Origin: Kribbella sp. VKM Ac-2569
GTDB lineage: Bacteria; Actinomycetota; Actinomycetes; Propionibacteriales; Kribbellaceae
Assembly: GCF_004216905.1 (NCBI RefSeq)
Contig: NZ_SGXJ01000003.1
Location: 744,001 to 808,000 of the forward strand
DNA: 64,000 bases
Direction of reading: 5' to 3'
Part shown: in pieces, positions 26,767-35,601 of the stretch
How the letters are laid out: every line of letters begins with the position of its first letter
Numbering within the stretch: position 1 is the first letter of the stretch
The notes under the pieces: generated by a model
Databases searched by the model: none
Told to the model about the DNA's origin: nothing
Seen by the model: the letters and a program-made list of their open reading frames with translations, nothing else
Position numbers and translations under genes: made by a program

Positions 26767-26793
26767 CGTTTCATCCAGCGGAATGAGGCTTGA

Positions 26794-27603
26794 GTGATCG
26801 AGGACGGCGAGGAGATCCCGCTGCTCGGCGGCGACGTGACCGAGGGTCTGGTGCGCGTCGGCGACACGGTACGGCGGCCACCCGGGGAACGCGCCGAACT
26901 TGTCCAGGACGTCCTGCTGCACCTGGAGAAGGTCGGCTTCGACGGCGCACCGCGGTTCCTCGGCATCGACTCGGCCGGCCGCCAGGCGCTCACGTACGTC
27001 GAGGGCGAGGTCGCAGGCCGCCCGCGACCGCCGTGGATCGCGGACGAGGAGCGGATGGTCTCGGTCGCGCGGTTGCTGCGTGCGTACGACGACGCCGTCG
27101 AGGGATTCGGCATCCCGGAGAACCTGCCCGCGCCGATCGAGCCGCCCGGCTTGCCGGACCTGAACGATCCGCCGGAGCTGGTCGGCCATCAGGACGTGAC
27201 GCCGGAGAACGTGGTCTTCCGGGAAGGCCGCGCGTACGCCCTGATCGACTTCGATCTCGCCCGCCCGGTCAGCCGTGCCCGTGAGTTCGTGAACCTGATG
27301 CTGTGGTGGGCCCCACTCGGCGCCGACGCGGATCTCGACCCCGAACTCCGCGGCCTCGACCGTCCCCGCCGCAGCCGGCTCCTCGCCGACGCCTACGGCC
27401 TCTCCCCCGCCGACCGCGCCCGCACACTGGAGCTCACGATCGGTTTGAACGAGCGCGCCTGGCACACGATGAAGTACCGCGCCGACACCCTGGGCGGCGG
27501 CTGGCAGCGGATGTGGAGCGAGGGAGTCGGCGACAAGATCCGCGCACGGCAGACCTGGCTCGAGGAGAACGCCGACTCCCTCACCACCGCACTACTCAGC
27601 TGA
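26794..27603 (+). CDS. Aminoglycoside phosphotransferase (APH)-family kinase
   Basis: 269 residues from GTG at 26794 with GAGG upstream. The APH/choline kinase catalytic loop GHQDVTPENVVF and the metal-binding LIDFDLARP are present. The N-terminal lobe is short (ALTYVEGEVAG hinge). Such proteins phosphorylate small molecules; resistance is only one possible role and no drug specificity can be read. Its last 8 bases overlap the convergent MFS efflux gene. Confidence 0.85.
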   Translation: MIEDGEEIPLLGGDVTEGLVRVGDTVRRPPGERAELVQDVLLHLEKVGFDGAPRFLGIDSAGRQALTYVEGEVAGRPRPPWIADEERMVSVARLLRAYDDAVEGFGIPENLPAPIEPPGLPDLNDPPELVGHQDVTPENVVFREGRAYALIDFDLARPVSRAREFVNLMLWWAPLGADADLDPELRGLDRPRRSRLLADAYGLSPADRARTLELTIGLNERAWHTMKYRADTLGGGWQRMWSEGVGDKIRARQTWLEENADSLTTALLS

Positions 27604-29074
27604 CAGCAACCTCGTCCTGGATCTGCTCCTGATCTGACGACTTCCGGTCCCGCAGCAGCACGAGGGAAAGCACGGCCGACCCGAGAACCGCCACCGCGCT
27701 CACCACGAACGTGCCTGACATCGCTTGTGCGAAAGCAGTTCGGGCGATGTCAGCCACCCCCGCGTCACCTAAAGCGAACGCCTCGCCGATCGACCGCCGC
27801 GCCTGAGCAGGCGCTGACTCGGGCATGTTCGCGGTGAAGTTGTTCGCCAGCGCCGACCCGAGGATCGCGATCCCCAACGCGGCGCCCGCCTGCTGCACGG
27901 TGTCGTTCAACGCCGATTCGACGCCGGCGTGCTCGTGCGGCACCGCTCCCATCAGCGCGGCGGTCGCCGCCGGCTGGGCCAGTCCGGCGCCCGCGCCGAA
28001 CACACCCAGCGCCAGTGCGACCATCCCGAACCCGTCGTCCGCGGTGAGCGTCGACATCACCCAGAAGCCGCTGGCCAGCACCACCAACCCGGCAACGGTC
28101 ATCGGCCGGTTCCCGATCTTCTGACCGAGTGTCGCCCCGACGCCGTTCACCAGGATGACCGCCACCGCCATCGGCGCCATCGCCAGACCGGTCTTCGTCG
28201 GCGAGAACCCGAGCACGAACTGCAGGTACTGCGTCAGCGCCAGAATCAACCCGCCGTTGGCGATCTGCAGCAGCACCAGCGACAGGCTGCCACCGCTGAA
28301 GTTCCGGTCACGGAAGAGTGCCAACGGCACCATCGGTACCGGAGTCCGCAGCTCCCACCCGACGAACAACGTCAGCCCGGCGACGGCGACTGCTAGCATC
28401 GGCCAGGACAGACCGTGCTCCGGCAGGTCGATGATCACCCAGACCAGCGCCACCAGTCCGACCATCGACAGCAGCGCACCGATCGGGTCCGGCTTGCGCC
28501 ACGGCCCCTTCGACTCGGGCATCAGGACCACTGCCGCCGCAATCGCCAGCACCACCACCGGCACGTTGATCAGGAACACCGAGCCCCACCAGAACTTCGC
28601 GATCAACGCGCCGCCGAGCACCGGTCCGCCGATCAGCCCGACCATCAGCACCGAGCTCCAGATCGACATCGCCTTGCGGCGTTCGTCAGCGTCGAAGACC
28701 GTGATCAGCACCGACAGCGTGCTCGGCATCACGACCGCCCCGCCGACGCCCATCAGCACCCGTCCCGCGATCAGCATCTCCGGGGTCCCGGCGTACGTCG
28801 CCAGCAGGGACGCGGCGCCGAAGATCGCCAAGCCGACGATCATCACCTTCTTGCGCCCGTACCGGTCGGACAGACTGCCGGCCGTCAGCAGCAGGCCCGC
28901 GAACACCAGGATGTAGCTCGCGACGATCCACTGGATCTCCTGCGCGCTCGCACCGAGGTCCTCGGTCAGCACCGGGATCGCGACATTCAGGACGCCGTTG
29001 TCCAGCACCAGCACCATCGTGCTCAGGCAGAGCACGACCAGAATCAGCCACCTGCGCGGATGCCGAGCGGTCAT
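27596..29074 (-). CDS. MFS drug/metabolite efflux transporter, DHA2 (EmrB/QacA) family
   Basis: 492 residues from ATG at 29074, preceded by GAGGAGG; the frame is open further upstream but that part covers the operator region. Fourteen hydrophobic segments, motif A GSLSDRYGRKKVMI and motif C-like GGPVLGGALI show a proton-driven drug exporter. The divergent TetR gene and TGAACA operators make ligand-induced efflux likely. Confidence 0.92.
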   Translation of the reverse strand: MTARHPRRWLILVVLCLSTMVLVLDNGVLNVAIPVLTEDLGASAQEIQWIVASYILVFAGLLLTAGSLSDRYGRKKVMIVGLAIFGAASLLATYAGTPEMLIAGRVLMGVGGAVVMPSTLSVLITVFDADERRKAMSIWSSVLMVGLIGGPVLGGALIAKFWWGSVFLINVPVVVLAIAAAVVLMPESKGPWRKPDPIGALLSMVGLVALVWVIIDLPEHGLSWPMLAVAVAGLTLFVGWELRTPVPMVPLALFRDRNFSGGSLSLVLLQIANGGLILALTQYLQFVLGFSPTKTGLAMAPMAVAVILVNGVGATLGQKIGNRPMTVAGLVVLASGFWVMSTLTADDGFGMVALALGVFGAGAGLAQPAATAALMGAVPHEHAGVESALNDTVQQAGAALGIAILGSALANNFTANMPESAPAQARRSIGEAFALGDAGVADIARTAFAQAMSGTFVVSAVAVLGSAVLSLVLLRDRKSSDQEQIQDEVAVS

Positions 29075-29099
29075 CGCGCACCTCCTCGAGTCAGTTACT

Positions 29100-29171
29100 T
29101 GAACAGTGTTCAGCTTGCCTGAACAGTGTGCAATTGGAATTGAACGCTGGTCAAGTCCTGCACGGTGTTCA
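29100..29171. promoter_or_regulatory. TetR operator cluster, consensus TGAACAnTGTTCA
   Basis: A perfect palindrome TGAACA-G-TGTTCA lies at 29100-29112, a second copy with one mismatch at 29120-29132, a looser palindrome TTGAAC..GTCAA at 29140-29154 and a TGTTCA half-site at 29166-29171. They fill the gap between the transporter and the TetR gene, so both promoters should be repressed. Confidence 0.8.
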
Positions 29172-29192
29172 GTCATCGGCTAAGGTGAAGGC

Positions 29193-29915
29193 ATGGCGAG
29201 CGAGGAGTACACGTCGGTCTGGACTCGGCCGAAACGCGGCCGGCGCCGGGAGCAGCCCGCGCTGACGCAGGAGCAGATCGTCGCGGAGGCGATCAAGCTG
29301 CTGGATGCCGACGGGCTGGAGGCGCTCACGATGCGCAAACTCGGCGCGGCGCTCGGCGCGGTGGCGACCGCGGTCTACTGGCACGTCGCGAACAAGGACG
29401 AGCTGCTCGAGCTCGTCGTCGACGAGGTGTACGGCGAGGTCGAGGTGCCGAGAGTCGCCGACCCGTCGGAATGGCGCCCGGCAGCAGAAGCCGCGGCGCG
29501 CAGCGTGCGCGCGATGATCGTCCGGCACCCGTGGCTCGCACCCACACTCGCCGACGTGGGCATGAACTACCTCGGGCCGAACCTGATGCGGATCTCCGAT
29601 GATCTGCTCGGCACCTACCTGGCCGCCGGCTTCGAGCTGATCGAGGCGGACCGGGCCGCCAACACCGTGCTCGGCTACGTCATCGGCGTCGCGTCCGTCG
29701 AGGCAGCGACCGTCAGCAAGCTCAAGCGCACCGGCAAGGACATGGCCGCGTGGCAGGCTGAGGTCTGGCCCGCCGCGGTCCAGGCTGCCGAGCCGTACCC
29801 GCACATGCGGGCGCTGTACGCCGCCAACAGCAACACCGACCTCGAAGCAGGCGGCGAGGACAGCTTCAGCTACGGCCTCGCCAGAATCCTGGACGGGCTC
29901 GAAGCTCGCCTGTGA
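29193..29915 (+). CDS. TetR-family transcriptional regulator of the adjacent efflux pump
   Basis: 240 residues. The N-terminal helix-turn-helix LTQEQIVAEAIKLLDADGLEALTMRKLGAALG..AVYWHVANKDELLELV is canonical for the TetR class that has a TetR_C-type ligand domain. Divergent from the DHA2 pump with operator repeats between. It likely releases DNA on binding a pump substrate. A 14-bp hairpin follows the stop. Confidence 0.94.
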   Translation: MASEEYTSVWTRPKRGRRREQPALTQEQIVAEAIKLLDADGLEALTMRKLGAALGAVATAVYWHVANKDELLELVVDEVYGEVEVPRVADPSEWRPAAEAAARSVRAMIVRHPWLAPTLADVGMNYLGPNLMRISDDLLGTYLAAGFELIEADRAANTVLGYVIGVASVEAATVSKLKRTGKDMAAWQAEVWPAAVQAAEPYPHMRALYAANSNTDLEAGGEDSFSYGLARILDGLEARL

Positions 29916-29921
29916 TCCGGC

Positions 29922-29955
29922 CGGTTGCCCGAGGCGGAAGAGCCTCGGGCAACCG
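29922..29955. terminator. Bidirectional terminator hairpin
   Basis: A perfect 14-bp stem (29922-29935 with 29942-29955) and a 6-base loop lie between the convergent tetR and dehydrogenase genes. There is no T-tract. Confidence 0.75.
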
Positions 29956-29960
29956 AGCGG

Positions 29961-31016
29961 TCAGCGGGTGATTGCGACCTCGGCGCCGCTCTTCGCGGAC
30001 TCGTAGATCGCGGACAGCATGCGGGCCATCTCCAGGCCCTGTTCCGCGGTCGCGTCGGCCGGGATCTCGCCGCGGCAGATCCGCAGGAAGTGGTCGATCT
30101 GGTTCGCGAACCCGACCCGGAAGTCGAACCCGAGCGAGTCGATCTGCGGCTGGACGTGCAGCAGCGTGTCGTGCCGCTCCGTGATCATGAGCAGCTCGGG
30201 CTCGATCTCCGCGCCGCCCTTGTCACCGTGGATCCGGACGCTGATCTCGTTGCGCGCGTGCAGCGAGTACGACGTGGCCACGTCGAGGACCGCCCCGCCC
30301 TCGAAGCGGATCTGCGCGGTCGCGAAGTCCTCGACCGTGTTCGGCCGCGCCGCCGACGCGGCCTTGTACCTGGTCAGGTTCTGGATGTTGTCGCGGGCAC
30401 CCAGCAGCGTGAACGTCGCACCGGACGCGGTCACCGCCTTCGGCATCCCCATCAGGTACCAGCACAGGTCGATGATGTGGACGCCGAGGTCGATCAGTGG
30501 ACCGCCGCCGGAAAGCTCCACGTCACCGAACCAGCCGCCGGGATTGCCGGCCGTCCGCAGGAGCGTGGCCCGGGCCGCGTAGATGTCACCGAACTCGCCC
30601 GCGTCCAGGAACCGCTTGGTCACCAGCGCGTTCGGCGCATACCGCCGTACGTACCCGATCTGCAGTGCCTTCCCGGTCTCCTCGACCGCCTGCACCAGCG
30701 CCTCGGCCTCGGGCACCGTCACGGTCATCGGCTTCTCGACCAGGACGTCCTTGCCGGCCCGCAGTGCCGCCTCGGCGATCGGGGCGTGCAGCGTGTTCGG
30801 TACGCACACGCTCACCGCGTCGATGCTCGGGTCCGAGAAGATCTCCGCCGCGTCGCCGGTCACCCGCGCCACACCGAACTCCTCAGCGCGTGCCTTCGCC
30901 CGTTCGAGGTCCACGTCGCACACGGCGACGAGCTCGGCCTGAGGGTTCTTCTGATACGCCTTCAGGTGCTCGACGGCGATCGAGCCGAGCCCGATCACTG
31001 CAATCCGCGTCGTCAT
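29961..31016 (-). CDS. Gfo/Idh/MocA family dehydrogenase, second paralogue
   Basis: 351 residues. Rossmann motif GLGSIAVEHL at the N-terminus, EKP in VLVEKPMTVTV and the C-terminal substrate domain with GVHIIDLCWYLMG. It follows the sugar isomerase with only one base between stop and start, in an operon with a ROK regulator. It probably oxidises a sugar or inositol derivative that the isomerase then uses or forms. It is not closely similar to the first Gfo/Idh/MocA gene of the window. Confidence 0.9.
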   Translation of the reverse strand: MTTRIAVIGLGSIAVEHLKAYQKNPQAELVAVCDVDLERAKARAEEFGVARVTGDAAEIFSDPSIDAVSVCVPNTLHAPIAEAALRAGKDVLVEKPMTVTVPEAEALVQAVEETGKALQIGYVRRYAPNALVTKRFLDAGEFGDIYAARATLLRTAGNPGGWFGDVELSGGGPLIDLGVHIIDLCWYLMGMPKAVTASGATFTLLGARDNIQNLTRYKAASAARPNTVEDFATAQIRFEGGAVLDVATSYSLHARNEISVRIHGDKGGAEIEPELLMITERHDTLLHVQPQIDSLGFDFRVGFANQIDHFLRICRGEIPADATAEQGLEMARMLSAIYESAKSGAEVAITR

Positions 31017-31017
31017 G

Positions 31018-31863
31018 TCATGCCACGCTTTCGGTCAGTCGGATGATGTTCGCGAGCGAGCGCTCGATGGCCGGCAGCGGCGCCTCCATGCCCTCGAACT
31101 CCAGGCTCACCGGTACGTCGGGCTTGGTCGCGACCAGTGCGAGCAGGCCCGGGAGGTCCACGTCACCGTGACCCGACACCGTGCCGAGCAGGTAGTCGCC
31201 GGCCAGCGTCTTGAGCCAGCCGTCGCCCGCCGAACGGCGGATGTGGAAGTCCTTCACCCCGATGGACGCCGCGACGTCGATCAGTCCGGCGGCGGTCTTG
31301 CCGGGCACCTCGCCGACACACAGGCCGTTGCCGAGGTCGAGCGTGACCCGGAAGTTCGGGCGGTCCACGGCGTGCACGAGCCGGGCCAGCCGGTCGCTGC
31401 CGTTCATGAAGAAGCCGTGGTTCTCGATCGTCGACACGATGCCCAGGTCCGCGGCGTGGTCGGCGACCGCGCGGCAGCCCTCGACGACCTTCTCGAACGT
31501 CGTCTCGAACTCGCCCGGGTCCTGCTCACGCCACGCCCACGGCGCGACGTCGTGCCGGAAGATGCGGGCGCCGAACCGGTGCGCGACGTCCAGCTGCCGG
31601 CGGAGACGGTCGATTTCCTCGCCGTCGGCGGTCCGCAGATCGCCGCTGACCAGGTAGTTCACGATCGGTACGCCGATCTCCTCGGCGTGCTTCGCCGTGT
31701 CACGGACGACGTTCTCGTTCTCCAGGTAGTACTCGCCGTCCATCGCGGCGACCTCGATGTGCCCGGCCGACGAGGCCGCGACCCAGTCCAGGACCGCGAT
31801 CAGGTCCATCTCACCGCTCGTCATGAGCTGGCGGAAGCAATACGAGCTGACTCCTAGCTTCAC
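31018..31863 (-). CDS. Sugar phosphate isomerase/epimerase (xylose isomerase-like TIM barrel)
   Basis: 281 residues from GTG at 31863 (VKLGVSSYCF), whose start overlaps the ROK stop as GTGA. An AP endonuclease 2-type TIM barrel; likely metal ligands lie in EVAAMDGEYY, STIENHGF, VTLDLGNG and SLEFEG. Family members isomerise or epimerise sugars, hydroxypyruvate or inosose. Together with the downstream dehydrogenase it fits catabolism of a sugar or cyclitol. Confidence 0.88.
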   Translation of the reverse strand: MKLGVSSYCFRQLMTSGEMDLIAVLDWVAASSAGHIEVAAMDGEYYLENENVVRDTAKHAEEIGVPIVNYLVSGDLRTADGEEIDRLRRQLDVAHRFGARIFRHDVAPWAWREQDPGEFETTFEKVVEGCRAVADHAADLGIVSTIENHGFFMNGSDRLARLVHAVDRPNFRVTLDLGNGLCVGEVPGKTAAGLIDVAASIGVKDFHIRRSAGDGWLKTLAGDYLLGTVSGHGDVDLPGLLALVATKPDVPVSLEFEGMEAPLPAIERSLANIIRLTESVA

Positions 31864-33014
31864 TGCGTGGTCCTCTCGAGTTCTTGAGTGATGTGGGCCC
31901 ACGGACTGGGGTAGCCGTGGACACCGTAGATACCTGAGCTGCACCGGTCGAACGCATTGCCGACCGCCCCGAGCACCACCGCCTCGCGCCCCAGCGCCGA
32001 GGCGACGAACGGTGGACGCTCGGGGAAGACCAGTTCCTGCTCGACCGCTGCCGCGAGCGGACGAAGCAGAGCGTCGCTGTCCTGCAAGGCCCCGCCCCGC
32101 ACGACCACGACCTCGGGATCGACGACCAGCAGCACCGTCGCGATCCGCCCGGCGATCTGCGCGCAGAGGTCCTCGACCTCCGCCTGCGCGTCGGCGTCGC
32201 CGGCGGCGGCCGCACTCAGCACCTCCGCACTGGTAGGCCGCACGGACCAGATCAGCTGCCCGCGCTGCGCGTTCCGCGTCCAGCGCATGCCGCGCTGCGC
32301 GCCGAGCTCACCCGCGAGCCGGTGGCGGCCTTGCCGGATGACTCCGTTCAGGACGATCGACACGGACAGCCGATGACCGATCTGGAGATAGACGACATCG
32401 GAGTACCCACGGCCCGCGCCGCCACGTTGCTCCGCCAGCGCCGCCAGCTTGATGTCGTTGTCCACGACGATCGGCTGTTCGAGCTCCTTCGCCAGCAACT
32501 CCGCGACGGGCAGGCCGACGAGGTCCGGCATCGCCAGGCTGGCACGCAGGCGACCGTCGGCCTCGACCACGCCGGGCAGGCCTACACCAACCGCGCGGAG
32601 ACGCCCGAGGTCGGTCGAGCCGGCTGCGGCGTCTAGTGCGCGTGGGATCAGTGAGAGATCGGCCTTCCGCTCGGGCGCCAGTTCGGCGTACCCGAGCCGG
32701 CGGCCGGACAGGTCGCAGATGATCGCGCGTGCCCCGCGGGGACCGAGGTCGACGCCGGCAACCAGCCCGGTCTCGCGGGCGAACCGGAAAGCACGGGCAG
32801 GTCGGCCCGGGCCGGCCGTCGCCGGGCTGGCCGCCTCGACCAGCCCGGTCTCGAGGAGATCGTCCAGGACGGCATGCACGGTCGGTCGCGACAGGCCGGT
32901 GCCCTCGCTGATCGCCCCGACCGTGCGCGCCTCGTCGGCGTCGGCGAGGAAGCGCAGACACGCGACCTGGTTCGCAGATCGCTCCGCCTGGGCGGCGCCG
33001 CGTGCAGTATCCAT
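31860..33014 (-). CDS. ROK-family transcriptional regulator
   Basis: 384 residues from ATG at 33014. Winged helix (AISEGTGLSRPTVHAVLDDLLETGLV, about 32-57), then the ROK sugar-kinase fold (VAGVDLGPRGARAIICDLSG; VDNDIKLAALAE). The zinc motif CxCGxxGC found in most ROK proteins is missing: the region reads GELGAQRGMRWTRN. It therefore probably works only as a sugar sensor and not as a kinase. It heads the operon with the isomerase and dehydrogenase, and a 21-bp palindrome precedes it. Confidence 0.9.
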   Translation of the reverse strand: MDTARGAAQAERSANQVACLRFLADADEARTVGAISEGTGLSRPTVHAVLDDLLETGLVEAASPATAGPGRPARAFRFARETGLVAGVDLGPRGARAIICDLSGRRLGYAELAPERKADLSLIPRALDAAAGSTDLGRLRAVGVGLPGVVEADGRLRASLAMPDLVGLPVAELLAKELEQPIVVDNDIKLAALAEQRGGAGRGYSDVVYLQIGHRLSVSIVLNGVIRQGRHRLAGELGAQRGMRWTRNAQRGQLIWSVRPTSAEVLSAAAAGDADAQAEVEDLCAQIAGRIATVLLVVDPEVVVVRGGALQDSDALLRPLAAAVEQELVFPERPPFVASALGREAVVLGAVGNAFDRCSSGIYGVHGYPSPWAHITQELERTTQ

Positions 33015-33034
33015 CGACCCCAACCCATTATGGA

Positions 33035-33055
33035 ACCGGCTTTAATAAAGACGGT
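33035..33055. promoter_or_regulatory. Probable ROK operator
   Basis: ACCG-G-CTTTA-A-TAAAG-A-CGGT: a 21-bp palindrome with one mismatched pair, AT-rich in its centre against a GC-rich background. It lies 20 bases upstream of the ROK start, suitable for autoregulation. Confidence 0.75.
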
Positions 33056-33098
33056 AACAGAATGGATCGCCGGAAGGCAACGGTATTGCCGGCGACGA

Positions 33099-33776
33099 CT
33101 AGCGCTGCAGGATTGTGCGCTCGGCAACCGTCCAGGTGGTGGTTGTCAGGAGGTAGAGGCCGGCGGCGAGCGGTACGAAGGCGGCTGTCAGTAGCGTGCC
33201 GAAGGGCAGCAGTTGGGCGAGCCGGCGTGACAACGTGGTCGCCGACGAGTCCAACTGTCGTAGCTGGAGTCGTGCCGAGAACCAGGCGACCACAGCGAGT
33301 AGTACCGCGATCACGGCGTACGCCGGGGTGCCGGTGAGGATCGGCCAGTGCACGCCGAGCGGGGCGCCGAGCAGGTTGCCGCTGATGAGTTGGTTCGACT
33401 CCCCCGCCACCATGGTTCGTGAGAACAGCGTGTACATCAGCCAGAAGAACGGCAGTTGCGCGAGCGTCGGCAGGAAGCCGGCGAACAACGACGTACCGGA
33501 CTCCGTCTGCAGCTTCGCCACTTCACGCTGCAGGCGCTCCGGGTTGTCGCGATGCCGCTCGGTCAACTGCTTCAGCTGCGGCATCAACTCCGCGCGGGCC
33601 TTCAGCCCGCGGTGCGCCCGCACGCTCAGCGGGACGAGGGACAGCCGTACGGCGAGGGTGCACAGCACGATCGCGATGACCGCGGCGTACGCACCGGCCA
33701 GCGGTTCGAGAGTGGCGACGAGGGACGTGAGCAAGTGATAGGCACCGGCGACCGGTGCCTCCAGAAAGGAAGGCAC
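33099..33776 (-). CDS. yidC: YidC/Oxa1-family membrane protein insertase (short paralogue)
   Basis: 225 residues. About five membrane segments with the Oxa1 core: GLKARAELMPQLKQLTERHRDN in the cytoplasmic loop and LFAGFLPTLAQLPFFWLMYTLFSR following. It lacks the large periplasmic domain, as in Gram-positive YidC. The main actinobacterial yidC sits between rnpA and jag, which are absent, so this is probably the second copy. It is downstream of sigA and the DUF6412 gene on the same strand, 45 bases behind the latter. Confidence 0.88.
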   Translation of the reverse strand: MPSFLEAPVAGAYHLLTSLVATLEPLAGAYAAVIAIVLCTLAVRLSLVPLSVRAHRGLKARAELMPQLKQLTERHRDNPERLQREVAKLQTESGTSLFAGFLPTLAQLPFFWLMYTLFSRTMVAGESNQLISGNLLGAPLGVHWPILTGTPAYAVIAVLLAVVAWFSARLQLRQLDSSATTLSRRLAQLLPFGTLLTAAFVPLAAGLYLLTTTTWTVAERTILQR

Positions 33777-33821
33777 AGCAAAACTCCACGAGTGTGTAGG
33801 AACAGGTAGCGAGGTGGAGCG

Positions 33822-34088
33822 CTACTGTCCCGGTGCTCGTGGGCGTGGTCGACCGGCTGCGTCGGGATCGCGCAGCCGGAGGAACACAGTCTGCTCGGCG
33901 CGGTCCCGGACCGAGGTGGCGCGGGCGAGCAGCGGCGCGGCGGTGTGCACCGACCAACGCGCGGACGTCCGCGCGACCACAACCAGCGCCAACAGCAAAG
34001 CCGCCGCCGTAAGCACGGCGGCGGCCAGTGAAGCCGTGTCGAACACAGGGATCACCGACGCGAGCACGCCGGCGATCCACTGCGTCAT
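33822..34088 (-). CDS. DUF6412 small membrane protein
   Basis: 88 residues with two hydrophobic stretches (VLASVIPVFDTASLAAAVLTAAALLLALVVVA overall) and an Arg/Pro-rich cytoplasmic tail. It resembles DUF6412 proteins, which accompany YidC paralogues in actinobacteria. Its start is 4 bases behind the sigA stop, so it is probably translated from the sigA transcript. Function unknown. Confidence 0.78.
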   Translation of the reverse strand: MTQWIAGVLASVIPVFDTASLAAAVLTAAALLLALVVVARTSARWSVHTAAPLLARATSVRDRAEQTVFLRLRDPDAAGRPRPRAPGQ

Positions 34089-34092
34089 GACA

Positions 34093-35409
34093 TCAATCCA
34101 GGTAGTCGCGGAGCACCTGGGACCGCGACGGGTGCCGGAGCTTCGACATGGTCTTGGACTCGATCTGGCGGATCCGCTCGCGGGTCACGCCGTACACCTT
34201 GCCGATCTCGTCGAGCGTCTTCGGCTGGCCGTCGGTGAGACCGAACCGCATCGAGACCACGCCGGCCTCGCGCTCGGACAGCGTGTCGAGGACCGCGTGC
34301 AGCTGCTCCTGCAGCAGCGTGAACGAGACCGCCTCGGCCGGCACGATCGCCTCGGAGTCCTCGATCAGGTCACCGAACTCGGAGTCACCGTCCTCACCGA
34401 GCGGGGTGTGCAGCGAGATCGGCTCGCGACCGTACTTCTGCACCTCGATGACCTTCTCCGGGGTCATGTCGAGCTCCTTGGCGAGCTCTTCCGGAGTGGG
34501 TTCGCGACCGAGGTCCTGCAGCATCTGCCGCTGGACGCGGGCCAGCTTGTTGATGACCTCGACCATGTGCACCGGGATCCGGATGGTGCGGGCCTGGTCG
34601 GCCATCGCGCGGGTGATCGCCTGCCGGATCCACCAGGTCGCGTACGTCGAGAACTTGTAGCCCTTGGTGTAGTCGAACTTCTCGACCGCGCGGATCAGAC
34701 CGAGGTTGCCCTCCTGGATCAGGTCCAGGAACAGCATGCCGCGACCCGTGTAGCGCTTGGCCAACGACACCACCAGGCGCAGGTTGGCCTCGAGCAGGTG
34801 GTTCTTGGCGCGCCGGCCGTCCTCGGAGATCCACTCGTACTCGTCGCGGACCTTCTCCTTGAGCTTGGCGGCCTCGTCGGCGATCTGCTCCTCCGCGAAC
34901 AGGCCGGCCTCGATCCGCTTGGCGAGCTCGACCTCCTGCTCGGCGTTCAGCAGGGGGACCTTGCCGATCTGCTTCAGGTAGTCCTTGACCGGGTCCGCGG
35001 TGGCCCCCGCGACCATCACCTGCTGCTCGGGCTCGTCGGTCTCGTCGGCCTCGGAGACGATGAAGCCCTGGTCCTCGGTGAGCTCCTTCTCGAGTGGCTT
35101 CACCGCGTCCGGGCTGAAGTCGGCCTCGTCCACATCGTCCAGCGCGCGCGGCTTACCGGTCTTCGGGTCGATGGACAGACCCGCCTCGGACACTGCCTTC
35201 TTCGCCGGAGCCTTCTTGGCAGCGGCCTTCTTCGCGGGGATACCGTCCTCCTTGGTGCCGGCGGCCTTCGCCGCGGCCTTCTTCGCGGCCACCTTCTTGG
35301 CGGCGGGGTCGGTCACTCGAGCGCTGGTCCTCGGAGCCGTGCTACGGGCCGTGGCGGCCACGGTCCGGGCCGGCTCGGCGGGAAGATTCTCGGACGAGCT
35401 GGACGACAC
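34093..35409 (-). CDS. sigA: Principal RNA polymerase sigma factor (SigA/HrdB)
   Basis: 438 residues from GTG at 35409, preceded by GAGG. An Ala/Lys-rich N-terminus (about 25-75) is typical of actinobacterial HrdB. Then follow region 1.2 ([16 protein letters not shown]), region 2 ([17 protein letters not shown]; the -10-reading helix [16 protein letters not shown]), region 3 and region 4.2 ([20 protein letters not shown]). It directs transcription of housekeeping genes. It is read into DUF6412 and possibly yidC. Confidence 0.97.
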   Translation of the reverse strand: MSSSSSENLPAEPARTVAATARSTAPRTSARVTDPAAKKVAAKKAAAKAAGTKEDGIPAKKAAAKKAPAKKAVSEAGLSIDPKTGKPRALDDVDEADFSPDAVKPLEKELTEDQGFIVSEADETDEPEQQVMVAGATADPVKDYLKQIGKVPLLNAEQEVELAKRIEAGLFAEEQIADEAAKLKEKVRDEYEWISEDGRRAKNHLLEANLRLVVSLAKRYTGRGMLFLDLIQEGNLGLIRAVEKFDYTKGYKFSTYATWWIRQAITRAMADQARTIRIPVHMVEVINKLARVQRQMLQDLGREPTPEELAKELDMTPEKVIEVQKYGREPISLHTPLGEDGDSEFGDLIEDSEAIVPAEAVSFTLLQEQLHAVLDTLSEREAGVVSMRFGLTDGQPKTLDEIGKVYGVTRERIRQIESKTMSKLRHPSRSQVLRDYLD

Positions 35410-35520
35410 GAATTACCTCTCGTCTGACGCAGGGTTTGTACGACGGTACGACGTTGTGTTGCTGAGTCTTTGGGTACTGCTGTTCGCGGCTGCTCGCTGG
35501 TCAGGCGGCGGCAACAGTCC

Positions 35521-35526
35521 ATTGTA
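35521..35526 (-). promoter_or_regulatory. Possible sigA -10 element
   Basis: TACAAT on the minus strand, about 112 bases upstream of the sigA start, is the best SigA-type -10 in the gap. No matching -35 at 16-18 bases is convincing, so this is tentative. Confidence 0.3.
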
Positions 35527-35556
35527 ATCCGCGAACCAAGCCCAAGCGTCGCGCGA

Positions 35557-35583
35557 CCCCCCGCTGACATCATTTCAGGGGGG
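35557..35583 (-). terminator. Hairpin terminator after the HhH-GPD gene
   Basis: CCCCCC and TGA pair with TCA and GGGGGG around a 7-base loop, with two bulged bases. It lies 18 bases beyond the HhH-GPD stop and separates it from sigA. Confidence 0.6.
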
Positions 35584-35601
35584 CCGCCGCCGTCGATCGT
35601 C

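Noticed and set aside
35222-35340. Lys/Ala-rich repeat at the sigA N-terminus as a separate histone-like gene
   Set aside because: It is in frame with sigA and such tails are normal for actinobacterial HrdB proteins.
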